Shown one piece after another: positions 52,542 through 62,477 of a stretch of DNA of 64,000 nt (position 1 is the stretch's first letter; every line of letters starts with the position of its first letter). This DNA comes from Oceanobacter antarcticus (lineage in GTDB: Bacteria > Pseudomonadota > Gammaproteobacteria > Pseudomonadales > Oceanobacteraceae): contig NZ_JBBKTX010000017.1 of assembly GCF_044962685.1 (NCBI RefSeq), forward strand, positions 51,546 to 115,545, in the 5' to 3' direction. The position numbers and the translations under genes were made by a program. The notes under the pieces were generated by a model. It searched no databases and was not told where the DNA came from. It worked only from the letters and a program-made list of their open reading frames with translations.

Positions 52542-54239
52542 GTGAGAATTTTCCATTTGTTGTTAACGTCCGGTTCTATGGTTGCTGGATTACTAGCGTT
52601 TGATGTCGTTGCTGAAACCTCGTCAAATAGCAGTCTTGTAAAAAAGCAGGTGAGTGATTACCTGACCGCGGATCGCCTTGATAACAAGACTCCTTATTTA
52701 CTACCTCAGTGTTATACCGACCCGGTAGATGACAGTGGATCTTATAATCCTTGTTATGCTTGTCATACCGCAAGTAAAGAACCTAACTATTTTAGTGATA
52801 TAGATGTTCAGGTTGCTTATAACATGCCAGAACCAGGAGTGCATAATTCTTGGGAAAATGTATTCAAAGACCGTACGAAGGCAATTGAAAAAATAACCGA
52901 TGATGAAATTCTTAATTATGTAAGGCACGATAATTATTCCAGTCATAATGGTGAGATTTATCTGGCAGAGAAATTGAAGAATGTCCCTGCAGAATGGGAT
53001 CGCAACAAAAACGGTCAATGGGATGGCTATATCCCGGATGTCTGGTTCGATTTTGATAATCAGGGATTTGATCATGACCCTTCTGGCAACCCGACAGGCT
53101 GGCGTGTATTTGCTTACTATCCGTTTCTGGGTACCTTTATGCCAACCAACGGTTCAACGGACGACGTGTTGATTCGTTTGCCTGAGGCGTTTCGTGAACT
53201 CAAGCCGGGGGAATATGATCAGGAAACCTACATAATCAACCTGGCCATTGTGGAAAGCCTGATGAAGCAGCAGGATGTGGTTATTCCTGAAGTGGATGAA
53301 AATCGCTATGGCGTTGATCTGAATAAAGATGGAAAGCTCGGTAAAAGCCATCTAATTCGTTATGAATGGGCCCCACTTGACAAAATCTATATGAGCTATG
53401 TGGGTCAGGCCAAAAAACAGCTGGAAAATAAACAGGTGCATTTGGCGGCACGTTTATATCCAGAAGGAACAGAGTTTGTACATACCGTGCGTTATATCGA
53501 TGTGGATGATCAGGGTAAAACCAGTATTGCTCCACGGATGAAAGAGCTTCGATATGGCCGTAAAGCCAGCTGGCGCACTTATTTTAATTTGCAGCGCTAT
53601 GTGGAAAAAGAAGAGAAAGAACGCTACGACTTCCCGGAACGTACCAAAACGGTTATTGGTAATATGGAAGAAGGCCTGATTGTTCCTCTGGGCTGGGTGT
53701 ATCAAGGATTTATTGAAGACAAGGCCGGTGACCTAAGACCACAAAGTTACGAAGAAAACTACTTCTGTGTTGGCTGCCACTCCGGTATTGGGGCGACCAA
53801 TGACTCAACTTTCGCCTTTACGCGCAAACTGGATTCCGGGCATTCATTCCAGAATGGCTGGTACCATTGGATGGAAAAAGGCTTTGAAGGCGTTAAGGAT
53901 CATGTCCGTGAAGACGGTCAGGGAGAATACGCTTTTTATCTGGAGCACAATCCAACGGGTAACGAGTTCAGAACAAACGATGAAGTTCGCAACAAGTTTT
54001 TCAACCCGGATGGTAGTAAGAAACCAAAAGCGTTTGAGCGCTTGAAAACGGATATTAGCTATCTGTTGATGCCAAGTCGTGAAAGAGCTCTGACGTTGAA
54101 CAAGGCTTACAAAGTGATTGTCGATGAGCAAAGTTACACACAGGGACGGGATGTGGTCATCACGCCTCTGAAAGTGGTTCAGAAAGACGTACAGCTGTAT
54201 GGCCCAACCGGGATCACTGATGTGTTGAGTTATTACTAA
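52542..54239 (+). CDS. secreted di-heme c-type cytochrome with EF-hand-like loops, unknown
   Basis: 565 residues. Signal peptide to about residue 25 (cleavage near VVAE). Two heme c motifs: CYACH at 71-75 and CVGCH at 409-413. Calcium-loop-like stretches DRNKNGQWDGY (near 152) and DLNKDGKLGK (near 257) resemble EF-hand/dockerin loops. The rest has no family I recognise. GTG start with GAGG upstream. The pairing with a PhoX-like lipoprotein suggests a periplasmic or surface redox-coupled step, but no substrate can be named. Base composition looks more AT-rich than its neighbours by eye. Confidence 0.7.
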   Translation: MRIFHLLLTSGSMVAGLLAFDVVAETSSNSSLVKKQVSDYLTADRLDNKTPYLLPQCYTDPVDDSGSYNPCYACHTASKEPNYFSDIDVQVAYNMPEPGVHNSWENVFKDRTKAIEKITDDEILNYVRHDNYSSHNGEIYLAEKLKNVPAEWDRNKNGQWDGYIPDVWFDFDNQGFDHDPSGNPTGWRVFAYYPFLGTFMPTNGSTDDVLIRLPEAFRELKPGEYDQETYIINLAIVESLMKQQDVVIPEVDENRYGVDLNKDGKLGKSHLIRYEWAPLDKIYMSYVGQAKKQLENKQVHLAARLYPEGTEFVHTVRYIDVDDQGKTSIAPRMKELRYGRKASWRTYFNLQRYVEKEEKERYDFPERTKTVIGNMEEGLIVPLGWVYQGFIEDKAGDLRPQSYEENYFCVGCHSGIGATNDSTFAFTRKLDSGHSFQNGWYHWMEKGFEGVKDHVREDGQGEYAFYLEHNPTGNEFRTNDEVRNKFFNPDGSKKPKAFERLKTDISYLLMPSRERALTLNKAYKVIVDEQSYTQGRDVVITPLKVVQKDVQLYGPTGITDVLSYY

Positions 54240-54249
54240 TTAACCGATA

Positions 54250-54277
54250 AGGCGGCTCTGGCCGGGCCGCTTTCTTT
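54250..54277 (+). terminator. possible terminator after the cytochrome gene
   Basis: GCGGC...GCCGC dyad followed by TTTCTTT, just past the stop and before the convergent ppnN stop. Confidence 0.55.
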
Positions 54278-54280
54278 CCG

Positions 54281-55645
54281 TTAATTATTAACCGTTGCAA
54301 TTTTATAGCAGGGGGTATACTCCCCTGTTATTTTCATACGCTCGTTAGCCACCATGCGAGCCAGCAAGGCGTCCATCTCGGCCATAATTTGCGGATCACC
54401 ATTCAACAGGTAGGGGCCATGCTCCTGTACCCGCTTGATGCCGTCTGCTTTTACGTTACCTGCAACAATGCCGGAAAAGGCACGGCGCAAGTCGGCGGCC
54501 AGCTGGTGTCCTGGTGCTTTTAGCGACAGGTTGAGTGCTGCCATGGCTTCGTGGGTCGGATCGAACGGGTGTTGGAAGTCTGCTTCGATATGTAATGACC
54601 AGTTAAAAAAGTAGGCATCTTTTTGCTGTTGCCGCCAGATCTTGACGCCGTGGATCCCGGTTTTGATTGCCTGGGCGACCGCTTGTGGGTCATCAATAAT
54701 CAGTTGGTAACGAGCCTGGGCTTTTGCGCCTAATGTGGTTCCGATAAAGCGGTCGATCGCTTGCAGATAGTCTTCTGTCTCTTTTGGTCCGGTAATGATG
54801 ACCGGAAACGGCAGGGTAGCGTTATCCGGGTGGGTGAGAATCCCCAGCAGGTAGAGCAGTTCCTCGGCAGTCCCCGGCCCGCCAGGAAAAATAACAATGC
54901 CGTGTGCCATGCGCACAAAGGCTTCCAGGCGTTTTTCAATGTCTGGCAAAATCACCAGTTCGTTGACGATGGGGTTTGGGGCTTCGGTGGCGATAATGCC
55001 GGGTTCGGTAATGCCAATATAACGGCCGTTGCGGTTGTGTTGTTTGGCGTGGCCGATGGTGGCCCCTTTCATGGGGCCTTTCATCGCGCCGGGGCCACAG
55101 CCGGTACCGATATCCAACCCGCGCAGACCGAGGTGATAGCCGACTTCTTTGCAGTATTTGTATTCGCTGCGTGGAATGGAATGGCCTCCCCAACATACTG
55201 CCAGATTGGGTAGCTGATCCGCCCGTAAGACATCGGCATTACGTAGCAGGTGAAAAATGGCGTTGGTGATGTCTTCGCTGTTGTTCAAGTCAAAGCGCTG
55301 GGCTTTGATAATGGAATCCTGGGCGTAGAGAACATCCCGCAGTACAGAAAATAATTGCTCCCGTACACCGCGAATAATTTCGTTGTCGACAAAGGCGCTG
55401 GCCGGGGGGTTGATCAGTCGTAATACCAGGCCCCGATCTTCTTGTTCAAAGTGGATATCGAACGGCTGATAGGCTGCTTCTATTTCAACATAGCTGTCGT
55501 TCTGGCTACCGGCACTCAATACCGCGTAGCAGCAGCGCCGTACCAGGTCGTGAGCCTGACTGCTGACGTCTCGTAATTGTTGTATTTCGTAGCGCGACAG
55601 TACGCGCAGATGGGTTTTGGGGTGAATCAGTTCATAGCTGTTCAT
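54281..55645 (-). CDS. ppnN: pyrimidine/purine nucleotide 5'-monophosphate nucleosidase PpnN (YgdH, LOG family)
   Basis: About 454 residues, the E. coli YgdH length. Central LOG domain with CWGGHSI, TGCGPGAMKGPMKGA and the signature PGGPGTAEELLYLLG; flanking N- and C-terminal domains as in PpnN (LRRAFSGIVAGNVK near the end). It splits nucleoside monophosphates into base and ribose 5-phosphate and is stimulated by ppGpp in E. coli. ATG at 55645 gives alignment with E. coli; an ATG four codons earlier also has a purine-rich stretch just before it. Confidence 0.93.
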   Translation of the reverse strand: MNSYELIHPKTHLRVLSRYEIQQLRDVSSQAHDLVRRCCYAVLSAGSQNDSYVEIEAAYQPFDIHFEQEDRGLVLRLINPPASAFVDNEIIRGVREQLFSVLRDVLYAQDSIIKAQRFDLNNSEDITNAIFHLLRNADVLRADQLPNLAVCWGGHSIPRSEYKYCKEVGYHLGLRGLDIGTGCGPGAMKGPMKGATIGHAKQHNRNGRYIGITEPGIIATEAPNPIVNELVILPDIEKRLEAFVRMAHGIVIFPGGPGTAEELLYLLGILTHPDNATLPFPVIITGPKETEDYLQAIDRFIGTTLGAKAQARYQLIIDDPQAVAQAIKTGIHGVKIWRQQQKDAYFFNWSLHIEADFQHPFDPTHEAMAALNLSLKAPGHQLAADLRRAFSGIVAGNVKADGIKRVQEHGPYLLNGDPQIMAEMDALLARMVANERMKITGEYTPCYKIATVNN

Positions 55646-55816
55646 GGATGTGGTCATTTCCTGCCGTCGGTCGTATTGATCACTATAGGCTGCGGGTAAA
55701 AAAACTGCAGCAATAACAGCATGTAAGCCATCGGAGTTAAGGAATCTGAGGGCGATTATTGGGCGGGTCATTGATGGCTGCATTTGCCAGGACGTGCAGT
55801 GTCGAAGCATTGACCG

Positions 55817-56431
55817 TCAGACCCAGAGGGTGATTTCGGGGTAACGACTGAGGGCTCTCAGGCAGTCGCTACGGGTCAGAATGCCGGTGATCAGGTCATG
55901 TTCAACGACGGGTAGGCAACCAATGTGTTGTTCGCACAGCAGCGCTGCGGCCTGGCGAATGTCGGTATGAGCTTCGACGCACATCACTGGATGGCTGGCG
56001 ATCGCCATCAGTGTTGCTGGGGATTGATGTTGGTCGGGTGAGGCGTAGTAAGTGAGCAGGTCCCGGTCAGAAAGCAGCCCTTGAATCCGTTGTTCTGTAA
56101 CGACCGGCAAGTGGCGAAAGGGGTGCTCGCGCAGGCATAACCAGGCTTCTTCAAGGGTGGCTGTTGCTGGCAGGGTGGTGGGTGAAACGGTCATCAGCTC
56201 GGCTACGTACAGCACCGGGCGGGGAGTGTTGTCTTGTTGTCGATCCTGTTGCTGATAGCGGTGGATCGCTGGGTTGCGGGGTGGGTTATGACCCGCTGGT
56301 GTTGTTTCGCTGCCGGCATTCGGGTGGATAGCGCTGGCAGGGCTGATGGCCCCGGTACGCTCGACCTTGCGGGCTGTTGGCTGCTCTGGGGTGATGACTC
56401 GTTGCCCCATATCAAAACTGATAATGGCCAT
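55817..56431 (-). CDS. CBS-domain-pair protein
   Basis: 204 residues: a disordered N-terminal ~65 residues rich in Pro/Gln/Arg, then two CBS motifs (VAELMTVSPTTLPATATLEEAWLCLRE...LPVV; HPVMCVEAHTDIRQAAALLCEQHIGCLPVV). CBS pairs bind adenosine nucleotides and regulate partner proteins. No effector domain is fused, so it may act in trans. Divergent from purU. Confidence 0.85.
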   Translation of the reverse strand: MAIISFDMGQRVITPEQPTARKVERTGAISPASAIHPNAGSETTPAGHNPPRNPAIHRYQQQDRQQDNTPRPVLYVAELMTVSPTTLPATATLEEAWLCLREHPFRHLPVVTEQRIQGLLSDRDLLTYYASPDQHQSPATLMAIASHPVMCVEAHTDIRQAAALLCEQHIGCLPVVEHDLITGILTRSDCLRALSRYPEITLWV

Positions 56432-56648
56432 GATGCTCTCCGTCTGTTGCCAGGCACATACAATGAGCGGATTAGCGGTTAAACTCGGCGTACCTTCAAT
56501 GATGGGTTCACCAAGACGGTTTCCGGCAGCGTTAAATATTATCTGTCGATGCGCGGCAAACGAACAGCTTGTACTGCTGTTGGTGCGCTTCGCTCTGACA
56601 ACCGTTCAAGACATTTTTAAGCATAGCGTGGTAACAGGCAGAATTCTT

Positions 56649-57500
56649 ATGGAACGTGTATATCGATTGACGATTTCCTGTCCAGATCGGGTCGGAATTG
56701 TTGCTCGGGTGGGGCAGTTTTTTTCCGGCCTGGGTGGCTGGATTGTTGAGGCCAATCATTATTCAGATGCGGCCACCGGTCGGTTCTTTATGCGTCACTG
56801 TATTCGGGCGGAGTCGCTGCCCTTCGAGATTGACGAGCTGCGCCGTCGTTTTGCGGAGATTGCCACCGAGTTCGATATGGACTGGCACATCAATGACTCC
56901 GGCAGCGCGAAAAAAGTCATTCTGATGGCGAGTAAGGGCAGCCACTGCCTGGTCGATTTGTTGCACCGCTGGCACAGCCAGGAACTGATGTGTGATATCC
57001 CCTGTGTGATTTCCAATCACGACACCTTGCGCTCGCTGGTGGAGTGGCACGGTATCCCGTTTTTTCATGTGCCGGTTGATAAAGACAACAAGGCGGAACA
57101 TTTTCGCCGGGTGAATGCGATCGTGGAAGAACACAAGGCCGATACCATCGTACTGGCGCGTTATATGCAAATTTTGCCGCCAGAGTTATGTGCGCGGTAT
57201 ATCGGTCAGGTAATCAATATTCATCACAGTTTTTTGCCGTCGTTTGTAGGCGCGCGGCCTTATCACCAGGCGGCCGATCGTGGGGTGAAGTTGATCGGTG
57301 CCACCTGTCATTACGTGACCCAGGAATTGGATGCGGGCCCTATCATCGACCAGGATGTTATTCGGATCAGCCATAACGACACCGTGGACGATATGGTACG
57401 GCTGGGCAAGGACGTGGAAAAAATGGTGTTGGCGCGCGGCGTGCGTAGCCATCTGGAAGATCGGGTACTGCTGCATGGTAACAAGACCATCGTGTTCTGA
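56649..57500 (+). CDS. purU: formyltetrahydrofolate deformylase
   Basis: 283 residues: N-terminal ACT domain (YRLTISCPDRVGIVARVGQFF) and C-terminal formyltransferase-like domain with catalytic Asn/His/Asp in VINIHHSFLPSFVGARPYHQA and GATCHYVTQELDAGPII. It releases formate from 10-formyl-THF to balance one-carbon units. The frame is open 101 codons further upstream, overlapping the CBS gene antisense, but similarity begins at the ATG at 56649. Followed by a strong terminator. Confidence 0.95.
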   Translation: MERVYRLTISCPDRVGIVARVGQFFSGLGGWIVEANHYSDAATGRFFMRHCIRAESLPFEIDELRRRFAEIATEFDMDWHINDSGSAKKVILMASKGSHCLVDLLHRWHSQELMCDIPCVISNHDTLRSLVEWHGIPFFHVPVDKDNKAEHFRRVNAIVEEHKADTIVLARYMQILPPELCARYIGQVINIHHSFLPSFVGARPYHQAADRGVKLIGATCHYVTQELDAGPIIDQDVIRISHNDTVDDMVRLGKDVEKMVLARGVRSHLEDRVLLHGNKTIVF

Positions 57501-57525
57501 CCCCCTGTTGCTCACTTCATACTTT

Positions 57526-57553
57526 ATCAGGCAGGCCACAGGGCCTGCCTGAT
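57526..57553 (+). terminator. rho-independent terminator after purU
   Basis: ATCAGGCAGGCC-ACAG-GGCCTGCCTGAT, 12-bp stem, followed by TTCTTTC. The remaining gap up to the lipase gene holds only its leader. Confidence 0.8.
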
Positions 57554-57805
57554 TTCTTTCTGAATGCCGGTTTGTTGTCTAGACTTTTGGTTGTAGCTAG
57601 CTGGTGCCGGGCCGGTTTGGCGCTGACAAGGCGTAGATTTTTTTGTTACAGAACTTAACAAAAGCAGCGGCCATTCTCGGTGGATTCATACTTTGGAGGG
57701 ATGAGTATGAGCGCTTTGGCAGACTATATTCCTCTCATAGCTGTGGCTATGGATGCCTCCTTATCCATTCACAGTACTAATAACAACAATACGACAGGTA
57801 GCAAT

Positions 57806-60529
57806 ATGGTTAACAAGACGTTTCTCGGTCTGGCCATTGCGGCAGCAACTGCGGGCTTGGTTGGCTGCAACATCAGCAGTGTGGATGGCAATAGTGAAGT
57901 CGATCAAACCTCGGTGCTCGCCGGTAGTGGGGAAAATCAGGATACTTTTGTTTCTCCGATGTTTAATCCCGCTACGTCAGAATTACCGTTAAATATCGAT
58001 TTTCTGTTCAAAACCTACCCGACTAATACCGATGGCTCTGCCGTCGACGCCACCGATGTGGATGGCACTCTGTATTATGCTGCGGGCAAAGACATCGCTC
58101 CGCTGTCGGCGACGGGTGACATCAACCCTGATTACAACCCGGTCTACGATGCCATTAACGATCTGGATGGTTTTTCTGTTACGGCGCCGTTTGATATTGC
58201 CTTTGATGGTGAGTTGTCGACCGACGTTGCCGCTGGCTCCGTCTATCTGGTGCCACTGAACTATGAGGGTGGAGCCAAGCTGGGTTCTCTGGACCCTGCA
58301 GCGCCGTTTCAATACCTGAGCATGCCTGCTATTCGTGCCGAGGTGGTGAGTTACACCGATGGCAACCTCAGTAACAACGTACTTCGTATCAGCCCAACTG
58401 AGCCGTTACTGGAAAGCACCCGTTATCTGGTGGTGGTGCTCGACAGCCTGCTGGGCGCCAATGGCAATCAGATTGATGCCTCGACGCAATACAAGTACCT
58501 GTCTGATCCGGATCTGGAAGCCTATTCGGATGCTCTTGAATCTGCCAAGTCAGCGGTAGAAGGCTGGCAGCAACTGGCGGAAGGTTTTGTCGGCGGTGTA
58601 CTGCAGCGCAGCGATGTTCATGTTGCGCTTGCCTACACCTTTACCACCGGCGGTTCAACGGCCGTGATGAATGCCATGGCCGCCCCCGGTAACGTCAACA
58701 GTGCCTTGAGCAACAAGGATATTCCAGCGGTGGTGCAGAATTATCTCAACACCACTAGCGACGATGCCAGCACTCAAATGGCGACCGTCACCATGATGGC
58801 CAGTGGTGATACCGCGACCGCTACGGCGCTGATTCAGGGCAATACCCTGTTGGCTACCTTGCCGACACCGGCACCGCGCAAAACGGATTTCAGTACCAGT
58901 GCGTCAGTTCCTTCAGCCTTGTTGGCGGCTGGTTTGCAGTCGACATTCCGCAGTGGCCGTATTGAACTGCCGTATTATCACAGCGCGCCAGAGGGTGCCT
59001 ACAGTGGTGAGAGTCCGGCCGCCGGTTATGGCTGTACACCGTCGAGTGCAACGGACTCTGACTGTTTGCTGAAACAGCTGACAGCCGCCAATGTGATTAC
59101 TTCACAGTGGGTGTCTGATGCCGATGTGATCAGCAATATTCAGCTGGCGCTGGGAGCCGACGCGACAACGGCGGCGGCTTATGCGGCACCTTCTGAAAAC
59201 GTCACCGATTTGTTCCCGTTTGCCGCAGCCCAGGGCACCGTGTCAGCGCCGGTACTGGTGGTTGAGCCGGTTTCCAGTTGCGTCAAACCGACGACCGGCT
59301 GGCCAGTGGTGATTTATCAACACGGTTTACGCTCCCAGCGCCTGGATACCTTGCCGCTGGCAGACCAGTTCGCCCAGAACTGTTATGCCACGGTCGCCAT
59401 TGACCTGCCGCTACACGGGGTGATGCCAACCGATACGGTGGATCTGTCCGCCATGCTGGGGGCCGAATTTGCGGCAGTACCGGCCCTGGCGATTGTTGAG
59501 GGCAGCGAACACAGCGAGAACAGTGCAACCAGTTTGTACGCCTTGGGGCAAAGCGAGGGCACGGCCGCGTTGCTGGCCAAGGTGACGGAGATTGTTACGG
59601 CCCAAACTTACAGTCAGCGTCACTTTGGGCTGACCGCCAATGGCGTAGCACCAACAGCGGTCAGCGCAACGGATGCTGCCGCGAATGTCTCCGGTTCGCT
59701 TTACATTAACTTTGTGCGCTTCCAGACCACGCGCGATAACACCCGTCAGGCAGTGATGGATTTACTCAACCTTAATGCGTCGATTCCGTTTATGGATATC
59801 GATGGTGACGGTAACGGCGTGTTGAACAGTGCGCCGGATTTTGATGCCAGCAAGATCTATTTTGCCGGTATTTCGTTGGGTGCGATTGTCGGTACCGAAT
59901 TTGTGGCGATCAATAACGCCAATACGCTGGCGGCCAATGCCACAGGTAACAGTGCCTTGAATCCGGTGCAGGCTGCCGCTTTTGGTGTTCCTGGTGGTGG
60001 GTTGGCAAAAATGCTTGAACATTCCGATGCCTATGGCCCGACAATCGTGGCAGGACTGACAGATCCCGACAGCTTTAACCTCACTCAGGGCGGCTCGGAC
60101 TATGAGTCACTGATGTATGTGTATCAGGCGACCGTGGATGCCTCTGACCCGATCAACTACGTTAAACAGCTGGCAGCCACCGGTACGCCTTATACCCTGA
60201 TTGAGGCGGTGGGTGATCACGTTATTCCGAATACGGTTGATGATGCCCCGTTATCGGGTACCGAACCGTTGATTGATGTTCTGAGTGCGACGCTGGTGGA
60301 TACCTCGTCCGATTTGTCGGCCATTCATCCGGTGCAGGTTGCCTTGCGCCTCAATGCGGATTTGAGCAGTCATATCTCGATGGCGGTACCGGATACAAGC
60401 GATGCGACTGCGGAAACGGCTGCGACCTTTGGTGTTATCGCCAACCACATTGTGAGCCTGTTTAACGATCCGGCAGCACCGACTCTGGTCGATGGTGGCG
60501 CTGGTATTGTTGAAGCAGCGGCAGAGTAA
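57806..60529 (+). CDS. surface/secreted lipase, VolA/Pla-1-like lipoprotein
   Basis: About 907 residues from the ATG at 57806, giving a clean lipoprotein signal (FLGLAIAAATAGLVGC). The N-terminal half is Ig/beta-like. The C-terminal half is an alpha/beta-hydrolase with oxyanion-strand YQHGLRS, nucleophile elbow GISLG near 688, and a late GDHVIP supplying the catalytic His; a calcium-loop-like DIDGDGNGVLN precedes the elbow. VolA of Vibrio is a surface lysophospholipase/lipase of this kind. A stronger ribosome site (TTGGAGGG) stands before an in-frame ATG at 57707, so a 33-residue longer product is possible. First of three genes with DUF1302 and DUF1329. Confidence 0.85.
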   Translation: MVNKTFLGLAIAAATAGLVGCNISSVDGNSEVDQTSVLAGSGENQDTFVSPMFNPATSELPLNIDFLFKTYPTNTDGSAVDATDVDGTLYYAAGKDIAPLSATGDINPDYNPVYDAINDLDGFSVTAPFDIAFDGELSTDVAAGSVYLVPLNYEGGAKLGSLDPAAPFQYLSMPAIRAEVVSYTDGNLSNNVLRISPTEPLLESTRYLVVVLDSLLGANGNQIDASTQYKYLSDPDLEAYSDALESAKSAVEGWQQLAEGFVGGVLQRSDVHVALAYTFTTGGSTAVMNAMAAPGNVNSALSNKDIPAVVQNYLNTTSDDASTQMATVTMMASGDTATATALIQGNTLLATLPTPAPRKTDFSTSASVPSALLAAGLQSTFRSGRIELPYYHSAPEGAYSGESPAAGYGCTPSSATDSDCLLKQLTAANVITSQWVSDADVISNIQLALGADATTAAAYAAPSENVTDLFPFAAAQGTVSAPVLVVEPVSSCVKPTTGWPVVIYQHGLRSQRLDTLPLADQFAQNCYATVAIDLPLHGVMPTDTVDLSAMLGAEFAAVPALAIVEGSEHSENSATSLYALGQSEGTAALLAKVTEIVTAQTYSQRHFGLTANGVAPTAVSATDAAANVSGSLYINFVRFQTTRDNTRQAVMDLLNLNASIPFMDIDGDGNGVLNSAPDFDASKIYFAGISLGAIVGTEFVAINNANTLAANATGNSALNPVQAAAFGVPGGGLAKMLEHSDAYGPTIVAGLTDPDSFNLTQGGSDYESLMYVYQATVDASDPINYVKQLAATGTPYTLIEAVGDHVIPNTVDDAPLSGTEPLIDVLSATLVDTSSDLSAIHPVQVALRLNADLSSHISMAVPDTSDATAETAATFGVIANHIVSLFNDPAAPTLVDGGAGIVEAAAE

Positions 60530-60539
60530 AGGGGCGACC

Positions 60540-62444
60540 ATGAATAATAAGAATACAGGCGGGCACGCGATGAAAAAGCTTCCACTGGCTCTGGCCATTT
60601 CGGCTCTTGCAGCCACTTCTGTTCAGGCAACCGAGTTTGCTGTTGGCGCGATCGATATGCGACTGGACAACACCGTCAGTGCCGGTATCGGCTGGCGACT
60701 ACAGGAACCTGGTGCGTATCAGATAATGCCTGGTAATGGTGCGGCCTCGGGCAACGATGCGACGGGTTCTTCGTACAATTATGACGACGGCACACAGAAC
60801 TACGGCAAGGGTGATGTCTATACCCGAGTGATAAAATGGACATCCGATCTGGAAATGACCTATCAAAATTACGGCGGTTTTTTCCGGGTTCGGGCATTTT
60901 ATGACGATGCCATCATGAATGACGATACGGATTTCAAGGCACTCAGTAATGAAACCAAGGATGCTGCGGGTCGTGGTTATGACTTGCTGGATGCGTATGT
61001 CTGGGGTGATTTTGATATTGGCGAGACACCGCTCTCGGTACGTCTGGGACGTCAGGTATTAAGCTGGGGTGAAAGCACTTTTATTCAGGGCGGTATCAAC
61101 AGCATTAATCCGGTGGATGCCTCGGCGTTCCGTAAACCTGGGGCAGAGCTGAAAGAAGGTTTGTTGCCCGTCAACATGCTGTACACCTCGGTCGGCCTGA
61201 CCCCGGATCTGTCGATGGAAGCCTTCTATCAGCTGCAGTGGGAAAAGACCCGGACTGATCCATGCGGCACCTTCTTCTCTTCGTCCGATTTTGTTGCCGA
61301 CGGCTGTGGCCCGGTGATCTTGGGAGGTAGCTCCAGTGAGCTGGATATCCTGGCAGCCCGAGATCAGGAAGTGGCGGACAATCAGCCCCTGTCTGAACGG
61401 GTTGCACCGGTGGCGGAACGATTGTCTGACGATGAACCCAGAGATTCTGGCCAATATGGTCTGGCATTACGTTGGTATTCCGAAGCGTTGGGTGACACGG
61501 AATTTGGTGCCTACTACATGAATATTCACAGCCGTTTGCCGTTTATCAACGGCGTGGTGGTGAATAAGTCTGACAGCAGTTACTACAATGCCAATGCCAC
61601 CTACGAGAGCAATTATCCGCTCTACCAGATTGCTTATCCTGAAGATATTCAGGTGATGGGATTAAGTTTTGCGACGGCGACAGAAGGCGGTGCCTCGGTA
61701 TCTGGAGAAATCAGTTATCGCCCGGATATGCCCTTGCAGTGGAATGCGTTTGAGCTGCTGCTGGCTGGTAACGCTGCTCCCTATAGCCGTATGTATCAGC
61801 AGCGGCTGGCCGAAGTTGGCGGTAACCCGGCTGATTTATCGGGTGAACTGGCCGTTGGTTACGATCAGTTTGATATGTGGCAGGCACAAACCACCTATAT
61901 TGCGTTCTTTGATCGTATCCTTGGTTCCGACCGTGCAGCCCTGGTGGGTGAGTTGGGGATGAGCTTTATCCCGGATCTGCCAGATACGGACGATGCTCGT
62001 TACGGCCGCTCGGGCGCTTACGGTATTGGTAACAACGATGGCGTTTATAGCGCTGCAGGGGATACCAACTTCTGTACCGCCGACACCGTACCAGGCACTA
62101 ATGAAGCAAATAGTGGTAAAAACGTGCATGCTGCCAATTGTACCGATGACGGCTACGTTACCCGGCTTTCTGGCGGTGTGCGTTTGCGTATGTCATTCGA
62201 CTACAACAATGCGCTGGCAGGGGTCAACATCACCCCGATTGTGTCGCTTGCCTATGACAAGGGTAATGGCCCAGAACCCGGTGCCCAGTTTATTGATAAC
62301 CGCCTGACCACCGGTTTGGCCATGCGCTTTGTGTATCTGAACAAGACATCGGTCGATGTGAGCTATACCAATTACACCGGCGGTGATTACAACCAGATTA
62401 AAGACCGCGACAACATCAGTCTGTCTGTATCCTATTCATTTTAA
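60540..62444 (+). CDS. DUF1302 outer-membrane protein
   Basis: About 634 residues. Signal peptide ends near VQA-TEF. Repeated amphipathic strands, the conserved SVRLGRQVLSWGESTF, GGINSINPVDASAFRKPGAELKE, and a terminal aromatic residue (SLSVSYSF) indicate an outer-membrane barrel. DUF1302 genes occur next to DUF1329 genes in bacteria that use oils, steroids or other hydrophobic carbon; transport of such compounds is suspected. Ten bases after the lipase stop, with AAAGGGG upstream; an internal ATG at 60570 is possible. Confidence 0.88.
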   Translation: MNNKNTGGHAMKKLPLALAISALAATSVQATEFAVGAIDMRLDNTVSAGIGWRLQEPGAYQIMPGNGAASGNDATGSSYNYDDGTQNYGKGDVYTRVIKWTSDLEMTYQNYGGFFRVRAFYDDAIMNDDTDFKALSNETKDAAGRGYDLLDAYVWGDFDIGETPLSVRLGRQVLSWGESTFIQGGINSINPVDASAFRKPGAELKEGLLPVNMLYTSVGLTPDLSMEAFYQLQWEKTRTDPCGTFFSSSDFVADGCGPVILGGSSSELDILAARDQEVADNQPLSERVAPVAERLSDDEPRDSGQYGLALRWYSEALGDTEFGAYYMNIHSRLPFINGVVVNKSDSSYYNANATYESNYPLYQIAYPEDIQVMGLSFATATEGGASVSGEISYRPDMPLQWNAFELLLAGNAAPYSRMYQQRLAEVGGNPADLSGELAVGYDQFDMWQAQTTYIAFFDRILGSDRAALVGELGMSFIPDLPDTDDARYGRSGAYGIGNNDGVYSAAGDTNFCTADTVPGTNEANSGKNVHAANCTDDGYVTRLSGGVRLRMSFDYNNALAGVNITPIVSLAYDKGNGPEPGAQFIDNRLTTGLAMRFVYLNKTSVDVSYTNYTGGDYNQIKDRDNISLSVSYSF

Positions 62445-62477
62445 TTGGCAGACAGTGGAACAAGCGAGGAACACAGA

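Noticed and set aside
56346..56648. 101-codon upstream extension of purU
   Set aside because: No similarity to deformylases, no ribosome site, and it overlaps the divergent CBS gene.
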